From IMG/VR virus record IMGVR_UViG_3300036985_003218, positions 1 through 44,361 of that record: DNA of 44,361 bases. One strand, given 5' to 3'. Position 1 is the stretch's first letter. Every line of letters starts with the position of its first letter. This document shows positions 25,503-33,017 of this stretch, one piece after another. Source of the stretch: a virus. The notes beneath the pieces were generated by a model that was given only the letters and a program-made list of their open reading frames with translations, was not told the DNA's origin and did not search any database. A program made the position numbers and the translations under genes.

Positions 25503-26084
25503 TTAAATAATGCCGTCTTTTGCGTTTACAATCGCACCACTAATAGTGGCTGATAGTTGCCAAGACGAACCAGCTGGAGCGTTGTTTGTACCAGTACCAA
25601 GAACGCGAGTCATAATTCGCACTCTGAAATATCGGTAGTTATCTTCAGCCGCACCACTAGCGTTTAGTGACATTGTTCCAGCAGGTGCGTACAGAGGTAC
25701 AAATACCTGGCTCGAACTATCTCCACTAATAGTAGTAGCAGTAGCATACGCAATCTTCAACGCCGCTACATCGACTGGAAGCGTTGAAACAACGCTAAAG
25801 TTCACATTGTCTTTACTTGCTTCAACAAGTGGAACAACTGTCCAATAATCGCCAGTACCACCACCAGTTACAGCAGTTGCGTTGACGTTAATCTTGACAA
25901 ACAATTCCGAACGGTTGTTCTGTCCACCAATAGCACCAAGATCTACAACTGCCGAACCTGCGTTGAGAAGCAGGTTTGTAGTACCAGTTGAGTAACCAGT
26001 GGTTGCTGTAATTGTAGGAGCCGCCAAGGTATTTGCCAAAGACAACGTAAGTGAACCAAAGTTGAGAAGAAAATCTCTTGCCAT
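25503..26084 (-). CDS. Capsid decoration/cement-like protein, short paralogue, 193 aa
   Basis: The protein starts MARDFLLNFGSL and is beta-rich. It carries the ASKD/STLPVD and FVPLYAPAG/EDNYRYFRV blocks shared with the 348-residue neighbour. It follows the major capsid gene by 10 nt with a strong AAGGAG site, the usual position of cement or decoration genes in phages with a Bbp16-like protein. A hairpin terminator follows directly, so this gene and the capsid gene probably share the highest late expression. The role is inferred from order and pattern. Confidence 0.55.
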   Translation of the reverse strand: MARDFLLNFGSLTLSLANTLAAPTITATTGYSTGTTNLLLNAGSAVVDLGAIGGQNNRSELFVKINVNATAVTGGGTGDYWTVVPLVEASKDNVNFSVVSTLPVDVAALKIAYATATTISGDSSSQVFVPLYAPAGTMSLNASGAAEDNYRYFRVRIMTRVLGTGTNNAPAGSSWQLSATISGAIVNAKDGII

Positions 26085-26094
26085 CAGTTACTCC

Positions 26095-27144
26095 TTATGC
26101 AACCTTGATGTTGTAGACACGTCCTACAGCACGTACGTGAGGCATCCAAAGACCAACACCCCAGTCGAATACGATGTTGTGCAGAACGCCGTTTTCCTTG
26201 GAAAGACCAAGGTACGTAGGCTTGAATGGACCACTCTGCCATCCTGTTGCATAGCCAGAGCCATAGCGAACAGCATAGATGGATTCAAGTCCAGTAGCAG
26301 TTGTTGCTTCAACACCAGCTGCTGTTTCATCCTTTAGGACGTGCGTAATACCGTCTGCACGACGACCAACGGAACGGACTGTAGCAGCCTTGTACTTCTC
26401 GACAGGACGATCAAAAGAGTCCTTGGTAATGTCGAAGCCTGCGCCTATGCCCATATTCCTGATGGCCCACTCAATTCGACGCTTAACGCGCTCTGATACG
26501 TAAAGAACCACGCCATCACCATCAGGACTGTTCATGTTGTCAAGCAGTTGCTGAATGTACAGCATCATGTTGTTAGCAAGAGCAGAAGCAGAGGTAGCTG
26601 TCGTAAGGTCTGTACCAGCCGCGTTGACCGACATTTCCGAAGGAATGTCAAACTGGTCTGGGTTAGCAAGACGATACCGAAGTCCAGGGAAACAATCCGT
26701 GTCACCGCTTGCAGCGGTCGGATCATTGTTTATGAATTTCGTATTGAAATCATACGCAAACGACTCCATGAAAATCTGAACTTGTGCTTCGATTGGATCA
26801 ACAATGTTGTTAGGCTGATCAAGAAGTACGTGGTCCACCTGGATCTTGTTACGAACAAGATACATGGATTCTTCGTACTGCTTTGGTTTACCCTTGCTGA
26901 CTGTCGGCTCTTCGTTGACCGTTGCCCAGTTAATCGTCGGAAGCGAACCCTGTTGGTTCGTAAACCGAACGCCAACTTGGCGAAGGGATGGAGAGGTTGT
27001 CAGCGGGATGTCCTTAAGAGCATTCCACGTCTTGTGAAGAGCCTTCGTAATTTCTTTTACGAGAGGGTCGTTAGAGATGATTGCCTGATCGGCGAGTGTA
27101 AGAGCCTGTGTATCAAGCAGGACTGCACCAGATGCGATTGCCAT
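26095..27144 (-). CDS. Major capsid protein, 349 aa
   Basis: The gene lies right after the scaffold gene and ahead of the decoration genes, the standard major-capsid position. The sequence fits HK97-fold coat proteins: an N-terminal helical arm with DPLVKEITKALHKTWNALKD, an E-loop-like part (LPTINWATVNEEPTVSKGKP), a helical spine (IEAQVQIFMESFAYDFNTKF), and C-terminal strands with YLGLSKENGVLHNIVFDWGVG. The fold is inferred, not tested. An AAGGTAGAAC site precedes the ATG. An alternative family assignment within coat proteins is possible, but the role is secure from context. Confidence 0.8.
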   Translation of the reverse strand: MAIASGAVLLDTQALTLADQAIISNDPLVKEITKALHKTWNALKDIPLTTSPSLRQVGVRFTNQQGSLPTINWATVNEEPTVSKGKPKQYEESMYLVRNKIQVDHVLLDQPNNIVDPIEAQVQIFMESFAYDFNTKFINNDPTAASGDTDCFPGLRYRLANPDQFDIPSEMSVNAAGTDLTTATSASALANNMMLYIQQLLDNMNSPDGDGVVLYVSERVKRRIEWAIRNMGIGAGFDITKDSFDRPVEKYKAATVRSVGRRADGITHVLKDETAAGVEATTATGLESIYAVRYGSGYATGWQSGPFKPTYLGLSKENGVLHNIVFDWGVGLWMPHVRAVGRVYNIKVA

Positions 27145-27155
27145 AATGTTCTACC

Positions 27156-28052
27156 TTAAAGAGTGTTTTTCCCCCGGACAATTCCAAGCAATGCACCAAT
27201 CGAGGAACCTCGCTGCTGTTGTACTCCACGTCCTGGTGGTGCTGGCACTGCTGTGTTTGCATTTCCCATTGGTTGTGGACTACGTTGCGATCTCGATAGA
27301 CGGCTTGTAATTTCCGGAACTAGACTACGAGTAATAGTACGCACTTGCTCATGTACTGCTTGAGCCGCTTGTTCTGGAGAGAACCCAGCGGAGATCAAGT
27401 TATCCACAAGTTCAGGCGCACGTTGTGCCAGTGGGTATTGTTGAACAGCATAATCTCGTTGCTGAGACAACATATACTGGTTGACCTGAGCCATCTGTCC
27501 CTCATACCGTTGCTGCATAATTTCAGCGCGGGCCTGAGCTTCTGCCAGTTGTGGATCCATTAACTGTTGATCCGCCATCTGGCGATATCGGTTTTGGATT
27601 TGATATTCGCTCCGCTGTTGCTCTTGTTGAGCAAGCATTGCATCTACCGCATCCGCATCCTGATATCCTTGTGACTCAAGATTCTCAATGACACGACCCC
27701 AACGATTGAATCGTTCTTCGTACTCGGTGGCTTGACGTGCTCGTTCGTTGACTTCACGGAATCGCTCATATGGAACAGCACCAGGTTCTTCTGGTTCTTG
27801 CTCATAATATTGACCCCGGTCAACGCCAAGTAGTTCATCCGTTAATGCGTCATAATCTGTCTCATCAACTTCAGCAACTTCGTCATAACCATCGTCCGCA
27901 GTTTCGTAACTTCCGTCAGTCTCACTTGTCGCCCATTGTGAGTTACCTTCAAGACCGGCGTTATCTTGAATGAAGTCTGCAACTGCGTTTCCCAAACCGC
28001 CTGGTGCTTCCGCTGGTGAATCGGAAGTTAGTGTCACCATCTCTTCAGGCAT
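27156..28052 (-). CDS. Capsid scaffold protein, 298 aa
   Basis: The protein is strongly acidic in its N-terminal third (for example EVAEVDETDYDALTDELLG). It is then rich in Gln, Glu and Arg with long helical coiled-coil character (~100-215), and ends in a basic Arg/Ser/Gln tail. This acidic-helical-basic design is that of phage scaffolding proteins, whose basic end binds the coat. It lies between the portal and the coat genes as expected. GGGAGACATAA precedes the ATG. No protease motif is seen. Confidence 0.75.
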   Translation of the reverse strand: MPEEMVTLTSDSPAEAPGGLGNAVADFIQDNAGLEGNSQWATSETDGSYETADDGYDEVAEVDETDYDALTDELLGVDRGQYYEQEPEEPGAVPYERFREVNERARQATEYEERFNRWGRVIENLESQGYQDADAVDAMLAQQEQQRSEYQIQNRYRQMADQQLMDPQLAEAQARAEIMQQRYEGQMAQVNQYMLSQQRDYAVQQYPLAQRAPELVDNLISAGFSPEQAAQAVHEQVRTITRSLVPEITSRLSRSQRSPQPMGNANTAVPAPPGRGVQQQRGSSIGALLGIVRGKNTL

Positions 28053-28081
28053 TTATGTCTCCCATTTTAGCACGACTACGT

Positions 28082-30340
28082 TTATTGTTTTTGCACTTTC
28101 CGTGCAGGGGTCGCGCCCTTGCTATTACCACTGGTGGTAAAAGCATCTTTTGCGATATCAGCAATCTGCTTTGTCGCGTAATCTTCAGTCCTAAGTTGAG
28201 CATCAGCTTGCATCTTTTCCATTTCTGCTTGATGCTTCATTTGGAATAGTTGCTGTTGCTTCTCTAAGTCAAGTTGTGTTTTCATCTGTTCGGCTTCCGG
28301 ATTAAACGGTGCCTGTTTAGGTTGTGACTGAGCAGCCATCTGCTGTTGTTGCATCTGCATCATCTGTTGTTGCATCTGAGCTTGCTTCTGTTGTTGCATA
28401 GCCAAGACTCCAAGGATGTCAGTTGTCTCTGGTAACTGCAACATCTTGACAGTAAGCGCATTTGTTTCTGGATCAGTTGGATCACCAAAGAGGCCCATCT
28501 GCCGCAGCATGACAATCTTCTGTAGTTTCTGATCTGGGCTATCCTGCATGGATGAACCAGGAATGTATACAACGCGGAACTGTCCACCTTCACGAATAGC
28601 ATCAAAGGTAATTAAACCCTGCTTCAGATTGTTCTGTGGATTTACTTGATCATCAACAGATCCAATGAATGGAGTAACTGCAAACTGGGCTACCAGTGAG
28701 ATCTCCCATTCTTTGATTCTTTGGATACTCTTCTCAATGTCTGCACGAATGTAAGAGTGTTGAGTATTGTCTGCACGTTGTAGCAACCGTACGGATTCCG
28801 CTGGAGTACCTGCCTGGGCCAGGCCCTGGGATACGTCATGCAATCCAGCAATGTCTGCCATATCCTTTTCCAATGTTTGCATCATCGGGAATAGGTCAGC
28901 AGATATACCAGGTGCGCGTTGAATCTGTGGTGGTTGTGAACCCCGATCGTAGTAGACCTTTCGGTAGATACGCGACTTGTCATCAATGTCTTCGGCGGCT
29001 TGATCAAATGCATCTGCACCGATACGGCTTAGACGTTCAACCATGATGTAGTCTTTGTTGACTTCAAACTGCTCTAAAGCTCTTGAATAAAGTCGGTTGT
29101 ACATTTGCTGCAATGGACACAAGTCAAACCCCAGACTGTGTCCGTATGCGGTACCCGATCGTGGTTGCCATCGCAATGGAATGAAGGGAAAGTCGTCTTT
29201 CTTTTCGTATGGCCAAACACCTGCGTGAAGTAATGCGCTATTAGTACTAACGATATAGCGTCCATCTGGATATTGTGCAGTGGGTTTCTCCCAGTACTCA
29301 TACACGATTGCGGCGTGTTTCTTTGAGTCCATGTTGTTCATTCTGGCAGATGATGGTTGAACCCATCCGTTACCAGAACCATTGGCGCCTTCTAGGTAAG
29401 CATCAACGTATCCAGAGTTTTGCCCTGCGATAGCGTCTGGCTGTACAGCCTTACCGGCCTTGCCATAGTTATCGGTAAACCACGACAGTGGTTTTATGCT
29501 GGCGTGAATCATCCAACGGATATCGGTGTCACGCTGTGCTGTTGGATCAATCAATACATTAAAACATGGAACTATTTCTTCTTCGACATCACCAAGTGGT
29601 AGTGATTCGTATCCATTGATAGATCCGTCATCAATAGCCATCTTAGGCATTACTATTTCAGACTTAGCGTTCCAGTAAATCTTGACGTAGGACGTTCCTG
29701 TTACGCAAGCCCAGCGGACACGTTCTTTAGTCTGTGTCTCACGATCAAACTTGCGCGTATAGTGACCGGCAATAAAGTTTGCTTCGTCTGCAGCTGCTTG
29801 ATCTTTTGGATTCATGCTAAGTGGAACAGCACGAGCATCTGGTGCAACTTGCGTAAGTTTGCCTACGACGCCATCGAGTAAAGGACGCATCTTGTTGACC
29901 GTCATGTATCGGTTAGGCTCTGACGGGTTTTGCAACTGCACCAGGTTACGAGTCTGGGAGTTAATACGGAACCATTGTCGTCCTTCAAAGAATGCTAATG
30001 CTTGCGCCCACTCTAGTTCCATTTCTTGCCGTGCGCGATATGCACGATCAAACTCACCCTTGATAAAGGTGGTTACTTTGACTGCTTCTTCTGGTTGTTC
30101 ACCAGGATCAACTTTCCATTTATTTTGTTCGTGATCCAGGCCCAAGTCATCTGGATCTTCAAGTTCTAAGTTACCGGTGTCAAAACTACCTTGCGTACCG
30201 TTAGCAATAGGCTTTTTCATTGCCATGATGCTCTGCTTGATGGTTTCCATCCCAGGTGGATTGAGACCAACAGCCTGAGACCGGTTAAACATACCTGGCT
30301 CGGCTGTTTTCCGCTTAAGTGTGAATAGCGGGTTTCTCAT
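28082..30340 (-). CDS. Portal protein, large (P22-like), 752 aa
   Basis: The size, the position between terminase and scaffold, and several features fit the large podoviral portal group. These are the N-terminal part with EELEWAQALAFFEG-like sequence (MELEWAQALAFFEGRQW), the VNKMRPLLDGVVGKLTQ helix, TGTSYVKIYWNAK, a PLRWQPRSGTAYGHSLGFD wing segment, and a long Gln/Met-rich C-terminal helix (~640-700), which would form the barrel. A dodecamer at one vertex would serve for DNA packaging and exit. The start overlaps the stop of the 46-residue gene (ATGA). Confidence 0.85.
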   Translation of the reverse strand: MRNPLFTLKRKTAEPGMFNRSQAVGLNPPGMETIKQSIMAMKKPIANGTQGSFDTGNLELEDPDDLGLDHEQNKWKVDPGEQPEEAVKVTTFIKGEFDRAYRARQEMELEWAQALAFFEGRQWFRINSQTRNLVQLQNPSEPNRYMTVNKMRPLLDGVVGKLTQVAPDARAVPLSMNPKDQAAADEANFIAGHYTRKFDRETQTKERVRWACVTGTSYVKIYWNAKSEIVMPKMAIDDGSINGYESLPLGDVEEEIVPCFNVLIDPTAQRDTDIRWMIHASIKPLSWFTDNYGKAGKAVQPDAIAGQNSGYVDAYLEGANGSGNGWVQPSSARMNNMDSKKHAAIVYEYWEKPTAQYPDGRYIVSTNSALLHAGVWPYEKKDDFPFIPLRWQPRSGTAYGHSLGFDLCPLQQMYNRLYSRALEQFEVNKDYIMVERLSRIGADAFDQAAEDIDDKSRIYRKVYYDRGSQPPQIQRAPGISADLFPMMQTLEKDMADIAGLHDVSQGLAQAGTPAESVRLLQRADNTQHSYIRADIEKSIQRIKEWEISLVAQFAVTPFIGSVDDQVNPQNNLKQGLITFDAIREGGQFRVVYIPGSSMQDSPDQKLQKIVMLRQMGLFGDPTDPETNALTVKMLQLPETTDILGVLAMQQQKQAQMQQQMMQMQQQQMAAQSQPKQAPFNPEAEQMKTQLDLEKQQQLFQMKHQAEMEKMQADAQLRTEDYATKQIADIAKDAFTTSGNSKGATPARKVQKQ

Positions 30341-30477
30341 AAGTACCTCTCACCTTGCTTAATCCGTTCAATTCTCTGCTGATGTTCCATGCGAAACCAT
30401 CGTACGTCACGGTAGGTCAGTGCTAAAAACAAAGCAATAACTACCAGTAATGCAACTTGAATAATATCACTGAGCAT
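30337..30477 (-). CDS. Single-pass membrane protein, 46 aa
   Basis: The frame MLSDIIQVALLVVIALFLAL (first 20 residues) is one hydrophobic membrane segment. A charged helix with RMEHQQRIERIKQGE follows to the end. It is linked to the terminase gene by TAATG and to the portal gene by ATGA, and it fills the gap between them exactly, so it is very likely translated. The layout of one N-terminal membrane segment plus a charged cytoplasmic tail occurs in small phage lysis and spanin-like proteins, but here it lies in the head module. Function unknown. Confidence 0.6.
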   Translation of the reverse strand: MLSDIIQVALLVVIALFLALTYRDVRWFRMEHQQRIERIKQGERYL

Positions 30478-32207
30478 TAAACGTAACCGTCCTCATCGTT
30501 ACTACTAAGCCACGCTGGCTTCCAAGAAGCCTTAGATACTTCTGGGCAAGTGACTGGAAATTCGCGCCACATAACGCCGTACCTACAGGAGTCCAGGGCG
30601 TGGTCAGACTTTGTACCGCTGTCCAGATCTTCCGGATCTTTAGGGTCGCACATAGCTGCTTCCATCTCACGGATGAGGTTTGGGCAACCATTCTTTACGA
30701 CGACAAACCGTGGATATGCTTTGCCATCTTTCATGCGAACAGCCGCTAACCATTCCTGGAGTCTGCGCCATCCTGCTTTACGATCTTTGACTGCACGGAC
30801 TGCTGGTAGGCCACGACGCCACCAAACTTCTACCGGGTACTCACCAATCCGTTGAGCAACGTTTTCTGGTGGAAATGTGTTTCCGTAGTCAAACGCAATT
30901 GCTTCTAGTTTGGTATTCCAAGGACCGTCTTCCATCTTCTTCTTCAACGGCTTCGCGTACTCGCGGACTTCTAACCACTTTAGTAACTTCATAGCCTGTT
31001 GACTACTTACGTTACCTGCTTCATAGATCTCACCAATGACGTAGATGGTTTCGTTCTCATCACTCGCGTAGATGATTGAACAGGCAGGGCTTGCTGTACC
31101 AAAGTCATGACTTGCCCAGATACGCCACCATGGTTTTACGTCAACGTGTTCAACAACGTGCCACGGCTGTCCTGTGCTGTCATACGGTTTAAACTGCGGG
31201 AAGAACCTACCACCAACACCAACCTCATGTTGGCACTCTCGTAGGAATGACAAGATGCCGTAGTCATCAATCTCACGTTGGCAGACTTGTATGTTTTTGT
31301 GAGACCACGTAGCCGTCCCGCTAGTAATCTTATATCCAGTACGTCCATCTTCACGCTCAATGGGTTCGTATGTCAATCCTTCGATTGCTGGCACGATAGG
31401 GCTTTGTATGCGTTCCTGGAGTGCATCCAGTTCACCACTAAGAATCTGTGCCATAACACTGTTGGCATGAATCTTGTTCTGTACAAACGCAATAGCACAG
31501 TCCGTACTCTTAGCAGGGAGAATTGTCTGGGTGATTGTGCCTATCTTCTTTTCAACCCGGTTAACAGAATCATCAAGCTCATCAATGTCGTCAAGGATGA
31601 TGAAATCAGGACGAAGGTGATCAAGCTTGACACCGCGAGCACCAGTGTCCAAACCGAATGCAAGAACGTTGAATCCGTTTGCTGTACGTAGTTTGGATGC
31701 GTTCCATCCTTTGGAGAATCCATAACGGTTCAAAGCCCTTTCAATACCACAACGCTCCATTGTGTGGGCAATGTCAGATACGTGTCTATCTGCCGCTTCT
31801 TGAGTAGAACAGACATACAACAAGAATCGTTTAGATCCTTTGACTGCAATACGTGCCGCGATGTGTTCCATCGTTGTAGACTTACCGCCACCTCGGAACC
31901 AGCATTCAATCAAAGCGGGTGGGACAACGCCAGGTTCTATACTCTCTGCCCACTCCCAGGCCCGTTTATGATGTTCTCCAAGTGAAGAAGACATAGCGTG
32001 AGGTGCATACGTCCTTAGCCAAGTAGCGTAATCCATCGATGCGCCATCAATAGCAGCTGCACGTCCTGAGTCGTAGTCACCAGTTTCAAGCACGAGTTGT
32101 ATCTGATCTCCCATTGCTTCAAGCAACGCTTCAGCCAACGGCTTATCGTTTCTAGTGAAGTGACGAAACTCTTTGGGCGTGTTGCGCTTTAGTTGTTTAG
32201 CGTTCAT
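30477..32207 (-). CDS. terL: Terminase large subunit, 576 aa
   Basis: The ATPase half has a Walker A motif RGGGKST (105-111), a following CSTQ segment, and a Walker B strand FIILDDIDE (202-210). The nuclease half has acidic residues in expected places: SHDFG with Asp368, AIAFDYGN with Asp440, and KSDHALDSCRYG near 550. Together these cut and translocate the phage DNA into the prohead through the portal. The length is normal for the family. The gene starts inside the last 11 nt of the upstream small-subunit-like gene and ends in a TAATG junction. Confidence 0.92.
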   Translation of the reverse strand: MNAKQLKRNTPKEFRHFTRNDKPLAEALLEAMGDQIQLVLETGDYDSGRAAAIDGASMDYATWLRTYAPHAMSSSLGEHHKRAWEWAESIEPGVVPPALIECWFRGGGKSTTMEHIAARIAVKGSKRFLLYVCSTQEAADRHVSDIAHTMERCGIERALNRYGFSKGWNASKLRTANGFNVLAFGLDTGARGVKLDHLRPDFIILDDIDELDDSVNRVEKKIGTITQTILPAKSTDCAIAFVQNKIHANSVMAQILSGELDALQERIQSPIVPAIEGLTYEPIEREDGRTGYKITSGTATWSHKNIQVCQREIDDYGILSFLRECQHEVGVGGRFFPQFKPYDSTGQPWHVVEHVDVKPWWRIWASHDFGTASPACSIIYASDENETIYVIGEIYEAGNVSSQQAMKLLKWLEVREYAKPLKKKMEDGPWNTKLEAIAFDYGNTFPPENVAQRIGEYPVEVWWRRGLPAVRAVKDRKAGWRRLQEWLAAVRMKDGKAYPRFVVVKNGCPNLIREMEAAMCDPKDPEDLDSGTKSDHALDSCRYGVMWREFPVTCPEVSKASWKPAWLSSNDEDGYV

Positions 32208-32964
32208 CTACGATTACAGCATCCTCTATTGATTCATCGGTCTCTTGTTTGTGTGATTTCAATAACTTATTTATACCAGTCTTGATAGCCATTAATTCGT
32301 CTGCATTACGTACGCAGGACTTGACCACCTCAACAACTTGCATAATCAGCATGAATGCTTGATCGGCTTCCAGTACGTATGACTTCGTCTGCATCATTCG
32401 TTGTTCTGCTTCGACCAGGTCAGTACGGCGTTCAATAAGATCGAGTACGTCTTTAGATGCCGCAAACTCATCAAGTCTCTGTGTGATGGACTCACCTAGT
32501 TGTTCAAAGCAGTCTATGAAGTCAGGGCTACCAAGTTTACTTCGGCAGAGATTGTATGCTGCCTCTATGCGCTTGTACTGCTCGATACTAACGCCTTCTG
32601 CTGCTGCTTCGGCACGTTTATCCAATAAGGCAGTTAGATAGGCTGTATCGTCACGTAGCGAGAAAAGGTCTGGATCTTCTCGGTAGTCATCTACCTTCTC
32701 AAGCAACTCTTTACCAATAGACTTGAACCGACGGCGGTGCTTTTGATACGCATGAGCCAGGGCTTGTGGTCGCTCCGACTTGACCATATGCTTCATGCCG
32801 TGTTGCGGACAATACTGTTGTCCTTTGATGGATGCACTACGACACCGCATCTCTTTGCCTTCGCGAACGATAGTTCCTTCGCAGAGTTTAACCACTCCCA
32901 TACTTGTGCGGCGATACCAGATACCGTCTTCCTCAAACTCTGTACCTGCTTGCATTTCACTCAT
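32197..32964 (-). CDS. Terminase small subunit-like protein with Cys/His cluster, 255 aa
   Basis: The gene lies directly upstream of terL with an 11-nt overlap, the usual terS place. Residues 20-60 contain Cys28, Cys41, Cys52, His55 and His59, a likely zinc knuckle. The rest is mainly helical (LFSLRDDTAYLTALLDKRAE, MLIMQVVEVVKSCV), as in small terminase oligomers that recognise packaging sites. No Shine-Dalgarno sequence precedes the ATG. A TATACT box lies 7 nt before it, so the mRNA may begin at the start codon. It could be another DNA-binding protein, but the order favours terS. Confidence 0.6.
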   Translation of the reverse strand: MSEMQAGTEFEEDGIWYRRTSMGVVKLCEGTIVREGKEMRCRSASIKGQQYCPQHGMKHMVKSERPQALAHAYQKHRRRFKSIGKELLEKVDDYREDPDLFSLRDDTAYLTALLDKRAEAAAEGVSIEQYKRIEAAYNLCRSKLGSPDFIDCFEQLGESITQRLDEFAASKDVLDLIERRTDLVEAEQRMMQTKSYVLEADQAFMLIMQVVEVVKSCVRNADELMAIKTGINKLLKSHKQETDESIEDAVIVDER

Positions 32965-32965
32965 G

Positions 32966-32977
32966 CACGTAAGTATA
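32966..32977 (-). promoter_or_regulatory. Promoter-like box (TATACTTACGTG) before terminase genes
   Basis: The minus-strand sequence TATACTTACGTG ends 1 nt before the ATG of the terS-like gene. It follows the terminator of the upstream gene directly, so a new start of transcription is expected here. The box is one of four similar sites before leftward genes. No TTGACA-like -35 is found at normal spacing. Confidence 0.5.
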
Positions 32978-32988
32978 CGGCAGACAAG

Positions 32989-33012
32989 AAAAAAGGGGAG
33001 CGTTTGCTCCCC
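32989..33012 (-). terminator. Rho-independent terminator after the 782-residue gene
   Basis: On the minus strand the 7-bp stem GGGGAGC/GCTCCCC (33006-33012 and 32995-33001) with loop AAAC is followed by six T. It lies 5 nt after the stop of the 33018-35366 gene and separates it from the terminase/head operon. Confidence 0.85.
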
Positions 33013-33017
33013 TTTGG

